Shown piece by piece: positions 21,911 through 32,727 of a stretch of 64,000 nucleotides of DNA; the stretch's first letter is position 1; each line of letters opens with the position of its first letter. The DNA lies in the NCBI RefSeq assembly GCF_900497805.2, contig NW_020954585.1, positions 47,011,595 to 47,075,594 of the forward strand, read 5' to 3'. Under the pieces are notes generated by a model. That model searched no databases and was not told the DNA's origin. It saw only the letters and a program-made list of their open reading frames with translations. The position numbers and the translations under genes were made by a program. The DNA comes from Vombatus ursinus (Eukaryota; Chordata; Mammalia; Diprotodontia; Vombatidae).

Positions 21911-24900
21911 AGAGAGGTGACAAGTTAAGAGTGAAGATCAAGATCTTTTTTGGGGAGGACACATCAATACAGAAGTTTGTTTTGCTTAGCTATGTGTTTG
22001 TAACAGGGTTTTGCTTGTTTTTTGCTTTGTCCAAAAAAAGCAAGGGAATGAGGAGTGGAGGAAGATAAAGTGGATCTTTGTAAAAATAAAATATTTAATT
22101 TTTTAAAATTTTCAAATAAATGTTTGAGTAATTCACGTACAGGCTGCTAGGGTACTGGATTAGGCATGGTCTGCTGGTTGCTGCCTTAGTCCTGTCCCCT
22201 GTACCTAAGGTTCCAGAGTCATCCTGCATTAGGTGCTACTCAGGCCATGGGTCCTCCTGTGGGAATGAAGTGCTTACGTGCTTTACCTCCTACGTTATCC
22301 TGGCTTGCCTCTGCTTAGAGCTCAAAGTCTTACAGTGGTTGAAGGAATTTATACCTGATTCTCTATATTTCATTGTTCCCTCTGGTACTTTTTCCCCGAT
22401 CTTTTAACATTTTTATTTAAAGTTTAGGGTTTCAAATCTATCCTTCCCTCCTCCCCACCCCCCAGCTCAGCAGTAAGCAATGAGATATAGGTTACACATG
22501 TTGCAATTATGTGAAACATTTCCATATTAGTCATTTTGTACAAGAAGACTCAAAAGAAAAAAAATTAAAGAAAGTGAAAAATAGCATGCTTCAGTCTATA
22601 TTCAATCAATATCAGTTCTTTCTTTGGAGGTGGATATTATGCTTCATCATTAGTCTTTTGGGATTGTCTTGGATCATTGTGTTGCTAATTCACAGTTCTC
22701 CATCAAACAATATTGCTGCTACTGTGTACAATGTCCTCCTGGTTCTGTTCACTTCGCTATGCATCAGTTCATGTAAGTCTTTCCAGGTTTTTCTGAAATC
22801 ATCCCTTACAGCACAATAATATTCCATTAAATTCATGTATCATAGCTTGGTTAGCCATTCCCCAATTGATGGGCATCCCTTTGATTTCCAGTTCTTAGCC
22901 ACCACAAAAAGAGCTGCTATAAATATTTTTTATACAAATAGGTTCCTTTCCCCTTTTTTTTTTTTTTGATATCTTTGGAATATAGACCTAGCAGTGCTAT
23001 TGCTGGATCAAAGGGAATGCACAGTTTTATAGCCCTTTGGGCATAGTCCCAAATTGCTCTCCAGAATGGTTGGATCAGTTCACAACTCCACTAACAGTGC
23101 ATTAGTGTCCCAATTTGACTATATTCCCTCCAGTATCCAACATTTTCCTTTGCTGTCACATGAGCCAATCTGATAAGTGTCAGATGGCACCTCAGAGGTG
23201 TTTAAATTTGCATTTCTCTAATCAATAATGATTTAAAGCATTTTTTTCAAGTAACTATAGATAGCTTTGATTTCTTTGTCTGACAGTTGCCTGTTCATAT
23301 CCTTTGACTATTTATCAATTGGTGAATAACTTGTATTTTTATAAATTTGACTCAGTTCTCTATATATTTGAGAAATGAGATCTTTATCAGATACTTGTTG
23401 AAAATCCCCCCCCGGCTTTCTGATTTCCCTATAATTTTGGTTGCATTGTTTTTTTTTTTGCGAAAACTTTTCAATTCTATATAATCAAAATGATCAATTT
23501 TACATTTTGTAATGCTCTCTATATCTTCTTTGGTCCTAAATCCTTTCCTTATTCATAAACTTGACAGATAAACTATTCCATGCTCTCCTAATTTGCTTAT
23601 AGTAGAACCCATTATGTGTAAATCATGTATTTATTTTGATTTTATCTTGGTATATGATGTGAAATGTTGGTCTATACCGAGTTTTTGCCATACCATTTTC
23701 CAGTTTTCCCAGCAATTTTTGTCAGATAATGAGTTATTGTTCCAAAAGCTCAGATCTTTGGGTTTAGCATATATGAGATTAATATGGTTATTTACTATAA
23801 TGTAATTTGTACCTAATGTATTCCACTGATCCACTATTCTATATCATAGCCAGTACCAAATTGTTTTGATACTTAGCACTTTATAATCCAATTTGAAATC
23901 TGGTATGGCTAGAACACTTTTCATTTTTTTCATTGATTCCCTTGATATCCTTGAGCTTTTGTTCTTCTAGATAAATTTTATTATTTTTCTAGCTCTATAA
24001 TTTTTTGAGTTTGATTGGTATAGCACTGAATAGATTAATTTAGGTAGAATTGTCATTTTTATTATATTGGCTTGGCCTACCCATGAGCAATTAATATTTT
24101 TCCAGTTGTTTAGATCTGACTTTATTTGTGTTAAGTGTTTTATAGTTGTATTCATATAGTTCCTGGCTTTGTCTCGGCAGGTAGACTCCCAAGTATTTTG
24201 TATTGTCTATAGGTATTTTAAATGGAATTTCTCTTTCTATCTCTTGCTGCTGGACTTTGTTGGTAATATATAGAAATGCTGATGATTTATGTGGGTTTAT
24301 TTTGTAATCTGTTACTTTGCGAAAGTTGTCAAGTAGTTTTTTAGTTGATTCTCTAGGATTTTCTAAGTATACCATCATATCATCTGCAAAGAGTGATAAT
24401 TTTGTTTCTTCATCGGTTATTCTAATTCCTCTAATTTCTTTTTCTTCTCTTATTGCTATAGCTAACATTTGTAATACAGTATTAAATAACAGAGGTGATA
24501 ATGGGCATCCTTGCTTCATCCTTAATTATATTGAGAAGGCTTCTAGCTTATCCCCATTACAGATAATGCTTACTGGTGGTTTTAGATAAATACTATATAT
24601 CATTTTAAGGTAAGCTCCATTTATTCCTATGCTCTTTAGCGTATAATAGTAATGAGTGATATATTTTCCAAAGGCTTTTTCTGCATCTATTGAGATAACC
24701 ATATGATTTGTTGGTTTTGTTATTGATATGGTCAATTATGCTATGTTTTCCTAATATTGAACCAGTCCCATATTTCTGGTGTAAATCGCACCTGGTCATA
24801 GTGTATGATCCTTGTAATATATTGCTATAATCCCTTTGCTAGTATTTTACTTAAAATTTTTGCATTGATACTCATTAGGGCAATTGGTCTATAATTTTCT

Positions 24901-25013
24901 ATCTCTTGGCTATTCCTGGTTTGGGTATCAGCACTACATTTGCATCATAAAAGGAATTTGGTAGGACTCCACCTATTTTTCCAAATAATTTATATAGTAT
25001 TGTTCTTTTAAAT

Positions 25014-25159
25014 CAGGCCTGCACAACCTGCAGCCCACGGGCAAATCCAAAGGATTTCCTCTACATACAAAGTATGTTTTCCTCTACATGTTTCATGTTG
25101 CCACCTGAAATCCTCTGGTGTGTTATAAGCAGCCCAAAGGCCACAGGTTGTGCAGCCTG
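25014..25159. mobile_element. hAT-type MITE with 8-bp target duplication
   Basis: 146 bp bounded by inverted ends CAGGCCTGCACAACCTG and CAGG-CTGCACAACCTG. Flanked by the perfect 8-bp duplication TTTTAAAT (25006-25013 and 25160-25167), the size expected of hAT elements. Inserted into ORF2 of the young L1; no coding capacity. Confidence 0.92.
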
Positions 25160-27549
25160 TTTTAAATGTTTGGTAGAATTCTCTTGTGAATCCATCTGGT
25201 CCTGTGTTTGTTTTTTTCCGTTAGGAAGTTCCTTGATGACTTTTTCAATTTTTTTCTAAGATTGGCGTATTTTATTTTTTCTGTTAATCTGGGTAATTTA
25301 TATTTTTGTAGATATTCATCCATTTCATTTGGATTATTAAACTTATTGGCATATAATTGGGCAAAATAGCTCCTACAGTTGTCTTAATTTCCTCTTCATT
25401 GGTGGTGAGTTCACTCCTTTCCTTTTTCATACTAGTAATTTGGTTTTCTTCTTTTTTTTAAATCAAATTAACCAATGATTTATCTATTTTATTGGTTTTT
25501 TTTTTCATAAAACCAGTTTCATTTTATTAGTTCAATGATTTTCTTTCAATTTTATTAATCTCTCCTTTGATTTTTCAGGATTTCCAATTTGGTGTTTGAG
25601 GATTTTTAATTTGTTCTTTTTCTAGTTTTTTTTTAGTTGAATGCCCAATTCATTGATCTGCTTTTTCCTCTATTTTATTGATGTAAGCAATTAGGTTTCC
25701 CCTATGTACCACTTTCGCTGCATCCCATAAATTTTGGTATGTTGTCTCACTGTAGTTGTTTTAATGAAATTATTATTTACTCACTTGTTTTTCAGGATTA
25801 CATTATTTAATTTCCAATTAATTTTTAATCTCCTTCCACTGTCCATTATTGAATTTTTATTGTATTATGATCTGAAAAAGATGTGTTTACTCTTTCAACT
25901 TTTCTCCATTTGGTTGGGAGGTTTTTGTCCTAATACATGGTCAATTTTTGTGTAGGTACCATGTACTGCTGAGAAAAAGATATATTCTGTTCTATCCCCA
26001 TTCAATTTTCTCCAGAGGTCTATCATATATAACTTTTCCAGAATTTTATTCACCTCCCTAACTTCTTTCTTATTTTTTGGTTAGATTTATCTAGTTCTGA
26101 GAGGGGAAAGTTGAGGTCCCCCACTACTATAGTTTTATTATCTATTTCCTCCTGTAACTCATTCAACTTCTTAAAACATTTAGATGCTATACCATTTGGT
26201 ACATATATGTTTAGTAATAATATGACTTGTCTATGGTACCTTTCAGCAAGATAATTTTTTTTTATCTTTTAATTAGATCTATTTTTGCTTTTGCTTTGTC
26301 TGAGATCATGATTGCCACCCCTGCTTTCTTTGCTTTAGTTGAAGATTAATAAATTCTGCTCCAGCCCCTTACCTTTGCCCTGTGTATGTATGTCTGCTTC
26401 AAGTGTGTTTCTCATAAACAACATATTGTAGGATTCTGGTTTTTAATCCATTCTGCTATCCACTTCCATTTTATGGGTGAGTTCATCTCATGCACATTTA
26501 TAGTTATAACTGTGTATTTTCCTCCATGCTGTTTTTTGCTTGTTTATCCTCCTTTCTTACTCCACCATTTCCCTCCTCTAAAGTGTTTTATTTCTGATCA
26601 CCCCCCCACCATACCCTCCCTTTTATTCAGTCTCCCATCACCCTTCTATTATCCCTGTCCCTTTTTATTTCCTTATATGGTAAGATAGATTTCTATATCC
26701 AGCTGAGTGTGTTATGTCATTCCCTCTTTGAGCCAATTTTGATGAGAGTAAGGTTTTGCTTTGCTTACCACACCACCCCCATCTTCTCCTCCATTATAAT
26801 AGCTTTTTCATGCTTCTTTTTTCGTGGGATAATTTAATCTCCCACTTCCTTCTTCTAGTGCAGTTTTCTTTCTTACCTCTTTGTTTTTTTGGGGGTATTA
26901 TCTCATCATTATCTCACATGTACTTTGATACATGTAGACATGTATCCCTGTCTACATATCCTCCTAATTGCTCTTATAGTAATAAAGTTGTTGAGCTACA
27001 CAAATATTATCTTGCAATACAGAAATATAAACAGTTTAACCTAATTGAATTTGTTTTCTCCTTCTTGTTTCTTTTTTACCTTTTTATGTTTCTCTTGAAA
27101 TCTTGCATTTCAAGGTCATATTTTTTATTCAGCTCTGGTCTTTTAATTAGAAATGCTTGAAAACCCTCTATTTTGTTAAACGTCCATCCCCCGCCCCCCC
27201 TTCTCCTGAAAGATTATATTCAGTTTTGCAGGTAGATGATTCTTGGTTGTAATCCCAACTCCTTTGCCTTCTGGTATATCACATTCCTGATTCTTTAATG
27301 TGGAAACTGCCAAATTCTGTGTAATCCTGACTGTAGCTCCATGATATTTGAATTGTTTCTTTTTGGCTGCTTGCGAATACTTTCTGCTTGATCTATGAGC
27401 TCTGGAATTTGGCTATGATGTTCCTGGGAGTTTTCATTTTGGGATCTCTTTCAGGTGGTGATCGGTGGATTCTTTCAATTTCTATTTTGTCTTCTAGTTC
27501 TAATATATCAGGGCAGTTTTCTTTGATAGTTTCTTGAAAGTTGTCCAGG

Positions 27550-27551
<2 letters not shown>

Positions 27552-27587
<36 letters not shown>
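27552..27587 (+). repeat. (TG)n microsatellite
   Basis: About 18 TG units in the L1 ORF1 region. Confidence 0.97.
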
Positions 27588-27590
<3 letters not shown>

Positions 27591-28289
27591 TAATCATGGT
27601 TTTCAGATAGTCCAATAATTCTTGTATTATCTCTCTTGGATCTATTTTCTAGGTCAACTGCTTTTCCAATGAGAAATTTCACATTTTCCATTTAACTTTT
27701 AACAAAATGTCTCACAGTCATTAGTTTCCATTTGTTCCAATTCTAATTTTTAAGGAACTACTTTCTTCAGTGAGCTTTTGTACTTCCTTTTCCATGTGGC
27801 CAGTATTTTTTAGGGAGTTATTTTCCTAAGTACATTTTTGTTTCTCTTTCCCCTGCTATTGACTTTTTCATGATTTTCTTGAATTACTCTAATTTCTTTT
27901 CCCAATTTCTCTTCTACTCTAATGTGTTTTTAAAACTCTTTTTTAAGCTCTTCCAGGAATTCTTTTTGGGCCTGAGACCAAATTACATTTTTCTTTGTGA
28001 GGATTCACATGTAGCCATTTTGACATGATCTTCTTCTAAGCGTATGCCTTGAGCCTCCCTATCATCATAGTAACTTTCTACAGTCAAGTTTTTTTTGTTG
28101 TTTTTGCTCATTTTCTGACTTTTTTGTGACTTAGTGTTTTTATGAGAGTTGGGCTCTGGTCCAGCACTGTCCCAAGATTTTTGTGCTAGGGTTCTGGGTC
28201 TTACTGCTGGCTTTTACTGGGCTTTAGGGTTCAGCTGCTTGCTTTTTCTGGAGGGTACTCCCTTCTGGCTTGTACTGGGGTGGGGGTGT

Positions 28290-28700
28290 GGGGGTGGGGG
28301 AAGGTGTGGAAACTCCCTGTTGGCTTCACCTTGGTGTGGGATATAGCTGCTGGTCTGCTCCAGGAGTGGGGCATTGCTGCTGGGTTGCTTTGGTCACAGT
28401 CTTTCTGGTGGCTGGCTCTGGAGAAGGGATCTTGTTGTTGTCTGCCCCAGGGGTGGGGTCTTGCTGCTGGGTTGCTATGGAAACAGGGACGCTGCTTGTA
28501 GGCTCCAGGGATGGGGTCTCTCTGTTGGCCAGCCCTGGGGTCAAGGCCTTGCTTGGTAGCTTGTGCTGGGGGTTGAGTCACTGAGATGGGGCCTTGCTAT
28601 GCTGCACAGACTGCTCAGTTGCCTAGGGGGCTGCTGGTTTGCAGGAGAGTGGGGCCTGGCTGGTGGATGGCTCCAGGCCCCCTGCTGTGAGGCTGGCTGC
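28290..28700 (-). repeat. Imperfect GC-rich repeats in L1 5' UTR
   Basis: Variants of 'ggggtcttgctgctgggttg' recur at irregular spacing of about 30-65 bp ('gcattgctgctgggttgctt', 'gtcttgctgctgggttgcta', 'ggggtctctctgttgg'), suggesting 5' UTR repeat units. Open frames through this block are compositional. Confidence 0.65.
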
Positions 28701-29175
28701 TGCTGCTGCTGCTGAGACAGACCTTTCCTCCTGTGCTGATAAGTTGCTTCCCTGCTCCTAGATAAATTCTGGGGCAGTTTTCTAGTTGTTTGGAGTGGAA
28801 TTTGGGAGGACTTCAGAGTGTTCCTTCCTCATTCCATCATCTTGGCAGCTTAAGTTGTGAAACCCCTCTGGTGCTTTTTAAAGGCTTTTCAGGGATCTAG
28901 GCTCCTCTAGGTCCACACACTGCCATCTTCCCTTACCTGCTTCTGTAGGTCCATATTTATCCTTAACACACTGGTTTATTTAGCAGAATGTTAAACTGAC
29001 TGATGCTTTTGTCACTTTAGGGGTATTTAGTATTTTTTCTTTTACATTTACCACTAAAGCCTTATACTCTGATGCTTTATTATGGAAAATGGGTGACATC
29101 AGGTTCTCAGAGAAGTACGATAAGTCCCGATATCATAGGCCCAGCACTACATTTGTTGAAGAATCAGCCTAACGA

Positions 29176-29335
29176 GGGGCAGCTAGGTGGCGCAGTGGAT
29201 AGAGCATCGGCCCTGAAGTCAGGAGGACCTGAGTTCAAATCTGGCCTCAGACCAAACACTTGTCATTTACTAGCTGTGCGACCCTTGGCAAGTCACTTAA
29301 TCCCAATTGTCTAAAAACAAAAAACAAACAAAAAA
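29176..29335 (+). mobile_element. WSINE1-type SINE
   Basis: 'ggggcagctaggtggcgcag' to an A-rich tail. Target-site duplication gaatca(g/a)cctaacga at 29161-29175 and 29336-29350. Confidence 0.97.
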
Positions 29336-29411
29336 GAATCAACCTAACGAAATCATAGAGGCTTGTTACCAGATTGTCCACATTGAATTTTTTGGCTGTA
29401 GCAACTTTTAT

Positions 29412-29563
29412 TCTTTTTTTTTTTGCTTTTTGGTGAGGCAATTGGAGTTAAGTGACTTGTGCAGGGTCACACAGCTAATGTCATGTGTCCGAGGTCAGAT
29501 TTGAACTCAGGTCCTCCTGACTCCAAAGCTGGAGCTCTATCTACTGTGCCACCTAGCTGCCCC
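29412..29563 (-). mobile_element. WSINE1-type SINE, inverted relative to its neighbour
   Basis: T-run, 'tttggtgaggcaattggagt' to 'gccacctagctgcccc'. Flanks share 'tagcaact'. It lies 76 bp from the opposite-strand copy at 29176-29335. Confidence 0.95.
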
Positions 29564-30184
29564 TATATAGCAACTCTTCAAGACCGTTTGTCTGAAGCGA
29601 TATCAGTTTTTTATCTTGATTGATGAGAGGCTACTCACACCAATTAAATCACAGGTTCTTTAAATAACATAAGAAAGGGACATTTTTGTGATTTAAAATT
29701 AGCCCTCGCAACTAAAAAGACAAGCAAAATTTATTACTATCTTAATATACCTACAACATATCCTAATATTTTAAAAATTCTGTAATACCAATAGTGGCCA
29801 TTAGGTTAAGCAACAAATCTATTAGGTTGAAAAGTATTCTCATGTGGGAAATTGGCTAGTATAGATTACAGTTAGTTAACATACTTTAGGAATTACACCA
29901 CCAGAAGGTTTGGGACTTCCGTGCCAAGGCTGGGTAGGGGAAAGACTTCAGCCATTTATGAGGCTTTATTAGAGTAGGTCAGATAACAGGTGCTGTTGTA
30001 TATTTCCAATGATATTCCTATCAGTGATGGCTTGCATTTGGCATCATCTTCCTTACTTGTGGCATGTGTTATCTTATCTATGAATCTTGGTTGGGACACG
30101 TGATTTCACTGTTGCAGACATCCCTGATGAACAAATTCTCCCTCTATCAAAGAAGACAGTCAACTGTTCTGCAACGTTTAGTAC

Positions 30185-30300
30185 AGAGTTGTCTGAGGTT
30201 AAGTGAATTGCTTAGGGTCACACATGCCAGTATGTGTCAGAGGTAACACTTGAACCCAGATCTTGACTTAGTTCAAATCTCTACCAATGTATTATGCTGC
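30185..30300 (-). repeat. Old SINE relic (MIR or early WSINE type)
   Basis: 'gaggttaagtgaattgctta', 'gggtcacacatgccagtatg' and 'cagaggtaacacttgaaccc' in reverse SINE order. Confidence 0.6.
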
Positions 30301-30539
30301 CTTTCTTGGTACATATTGCTGAAGGTGATTTAAAGCTTTAAATTAAGTTCATAAGAAAATGGGTCACAGTCATTTGCTTCTATTTCTTGTTAAGGGATCT
30401 AATTTCTTTTTCTCCAATTAGCTTCACAACTTCATGTATTTATACATCTTTGGTTAATGTTCAACACAAAGGTCTAGCAGCTATGAAGTAAGTTCTTTAG
30501 GAATAAATAAAAGCCTCCAAAGGCTCACAAGGCAATCTT

Positions 30540-30712
30540 TTTAAAAAATTGTTATTATTATTATTATTTTAGGCAATTGGGGTTCAGTGACTTGCCCGGT
30601 GTCACACAGCTAGTAAGTGTCAAGTGTTTGGTCTGACGCCACATTTGAACTCAGGTCCTCCTGACTTCAGGGCAGGTGCTCTATCTACTGCGCCACCTAG
30701 TTGCCCCCTCGA
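30540..30712 (-). mobile_element. WSINE1-type SINE
   Basis: (TTA)n-rich head, 'aggcaattggggttcagtga' to 'gcgccacctagttgcccc'. Perfect 11-bp duplication aaggcaatctt at 30529-30539 and 30713-30723. This is the last young SINE before a 31-kb gap. Confidence 0.96.
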
Positions 30713-32710
30713 AAGGCAATCTTGAAGTCTATATTGCTAAACCCCAGAGACTGAATCCACTGAATGATTTTGCTGTTTTGCCTCTCTTTCTAAACCTGAA
30801 TAACCAATTAGTCAAATGAGCTCACTGGAGGTCTAGGGTTAGATAAGTTATTATCTTTATTCTTTCTTGTTTTTGGAAAAACTTAAAATATAATGAGTTT
30901 GCTGACCTCACATCAGGGTTCATAACACAGATCTTATGAAGGAAATATCAAGAAAAAAATTCATCCTATACATGTAGCTAAAAGTTTAGATATGGTAAAT
31001 TTGAAAAATGTAAACCAAATGAAACGTACTTAGCTAAATGAGATATTGATTCAGAGTCATGAATACTAGAAAGCCTTGATACCAGAAACATTTGGTCAAC
31101 ATACATCTTTATAAAAAATTCAAGGCAGGGATAAAACAAAAGTATAACTCTTAACTAAAGGTTTAAATTTCAGCTGAATAAACACTTTACTGCAATTACT
31201 TAAATACTACTTATACATTTACTGTTTTAGGGCACCACATAGAGCATGTACAGCATGATCACTAAAATAAGCAAAGCCAGCCTAACAAGCAGGAATACAT
31301 AAAATGAACAGAACAAGGTAGATATTAGTGGGCTCGTTTCCACTTGGCTCTGTTTAGAAGTAAAATAGAAGACAGTAAAAATCTATCTCAGACACTTCTC
31401 ATCCAATTGATTTTGATAGGGTATCTTCCATAAAGCTAGGGGGACAGAAGATCGGCAAGGAATCTTTTACCCATCACAACACCACCTTCTGTACCAGGAG
31501 TGACTTTAGATGTGTCAATCATCTGTCCTCTACATAGCTGATCTATGTAGGTGTACTGAAGATAAAGATGTGTTTCCCAGAAAATTGAAATTAGGTACTA
31601 CTCTGGAAAAGCAGTAGAATGAGAAGGGTGGTAAAAAGAGTGGGGTGAAAAAGGGTGGAAAGAAGTGGGGTAGAGAAGAGGGGTGAAGAATGGGTAACTG
31701 AGTTGGACATTAACAATTTTGAAGTTTTAAATATTTAGTTTCAAGGATTTTACAAAGCAAGTGAGTAGCCTATGAAACAAAGCTCTCTTCTCGAGTGCTT
31801 AATCCCATGTAATGCCAAGAATCTAAGAGCATTAAGTGACCCAAAACACCAATATCATATATGTCCAGGCCAAAGTGGAACTGTTTGCCCAAGAAATATA
31901 CTGTGATTGAGCACATGTGGAGTGTCTTCTCTGCCAAACTGACTCTTTGTAGTAATAGGATCCAAAGAAACAAAAAAAGAGGACAGATTTTTATCATTCA
32001 TTGTCCTTTAACCTTCAGGAACATCAACATAAGCAGTTCTAACTCAAAATAGAACAAACTGCTACAAGCCAGGAACTGTTGGAACCAAGATTTCCTATAT
32101 ATACTATTTAAAAGGACTACAAACTGTTCTTTTGGGTGTCATTTCTTTAATATATAATTTTATTTCTGGTTATAGAAACAAATGCTAAGAGGAGAAGCAA
32201 AACCTCTCCCAACCACATACATCAATTTTAGATAACAGATAACAGAACAGTTAAAATAAATGAAAAAAAGTAGAAATTTTAAACTTTGTTATAGCTTTAA
32301 AACATTAACGTCTGATACAATTAGAAATCACATTCAGATCTCAAATTACTTTAAAAAAAAAGTATGGCTCCTTATAAAAAAAATACTGTATCCCATTTGA
32401 AATGAAAACACAGGTCTAACCTTAGATGCTGGTTTTTCCATCTTTATGATAGTCTTCTTTCCTCACCACCCTGTTAGCTGGTTTCTACACCTTTCTTAGT
32501 TTCCCAAAATTCATATAAACAGACCAGTTTGGTTTTTCCCCCCACAGATAGTGAGACATTACAATATGTTATGACCTAAAATTTACATCCAATGCCATAG
32601 ACCCAAGCTCCCACTTTACAGAGACACCACCTGCTTTTTAAAGCACTGATTATTAAACAAGTTGTGAAAAACACTTTAAACAGCCACTGTAAAAAAAAAC
32701 AACAACAACA

Positions 32711-32727
32711 ACACACACACACACACA
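32711..32727 (+). repeat. (AC)n microsatellite
   Basis: Short AC run following CAA repeats, in the probable FOXK1 3' UTR. Confidence 0.9.

Larger units (their letters stand above)
18610..22377 (-). mobile_element. Old L1 LINE (5' half), interrupted
   Basis: Runs parallel to the younger L1 in the same orientation: 'gctgcatcccataagtattg' here versus 'gctgcatcccataaattttg' near 25.7 kb, and 'ttccctactattataatgtt' here versus 'tcccccactactatagtttt' near 26.1 kb. It holds the ORF2 start, ORF1 and 5' UTR but lacks the 3' half, the reverse of usual L1 truncation. It is interrupted by an RPS17 retropseudogene (20.07-20.55 kb), by an L2-like 3' end (about 21.76-21.91 kb) and by the young L1. Its last 5' bases seem to resume at 28880-28935 ('ctgccatcttccct', an L1 5' start in reverse). 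Confidence 0.8.
22394..28863 (-). mobile_element. Near full-length L1 LINE (inactive)
   Basis: A 6.47-kb L1 read on the minus strand: 5' UTR about 28.1-28.86 kb with imperfect GC-rich repeats, ORF1 region about 27-28 kb, ORF2 about 23-27 kb, and a 3' end reading AAATAAAAATGTTAAAAG near 22.4 kb. The reverse transcriptase is clear: KQGCPLSPLLFN near 24519, the catalytic FADD at 24379-24390, and INPHKSSAFLY after it. Flanking 16-bp duplications ccctctggt(a/g)cttttt lie at 22378-22393 and 28864-28879 with one mismatch. Many stops and a hAT MITE insertion (25014-25159) make it inactive. The longest open stretch of ORF2 is about 142 codons. Confidence 0.93.

Noticed and set aside
28149-28584. Several overlapping frames on both strands near 28.2-28.6 kb
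   Set aside because: They lie in the GC-rich repeated 5' UTR of the young L1 and have no independent support.
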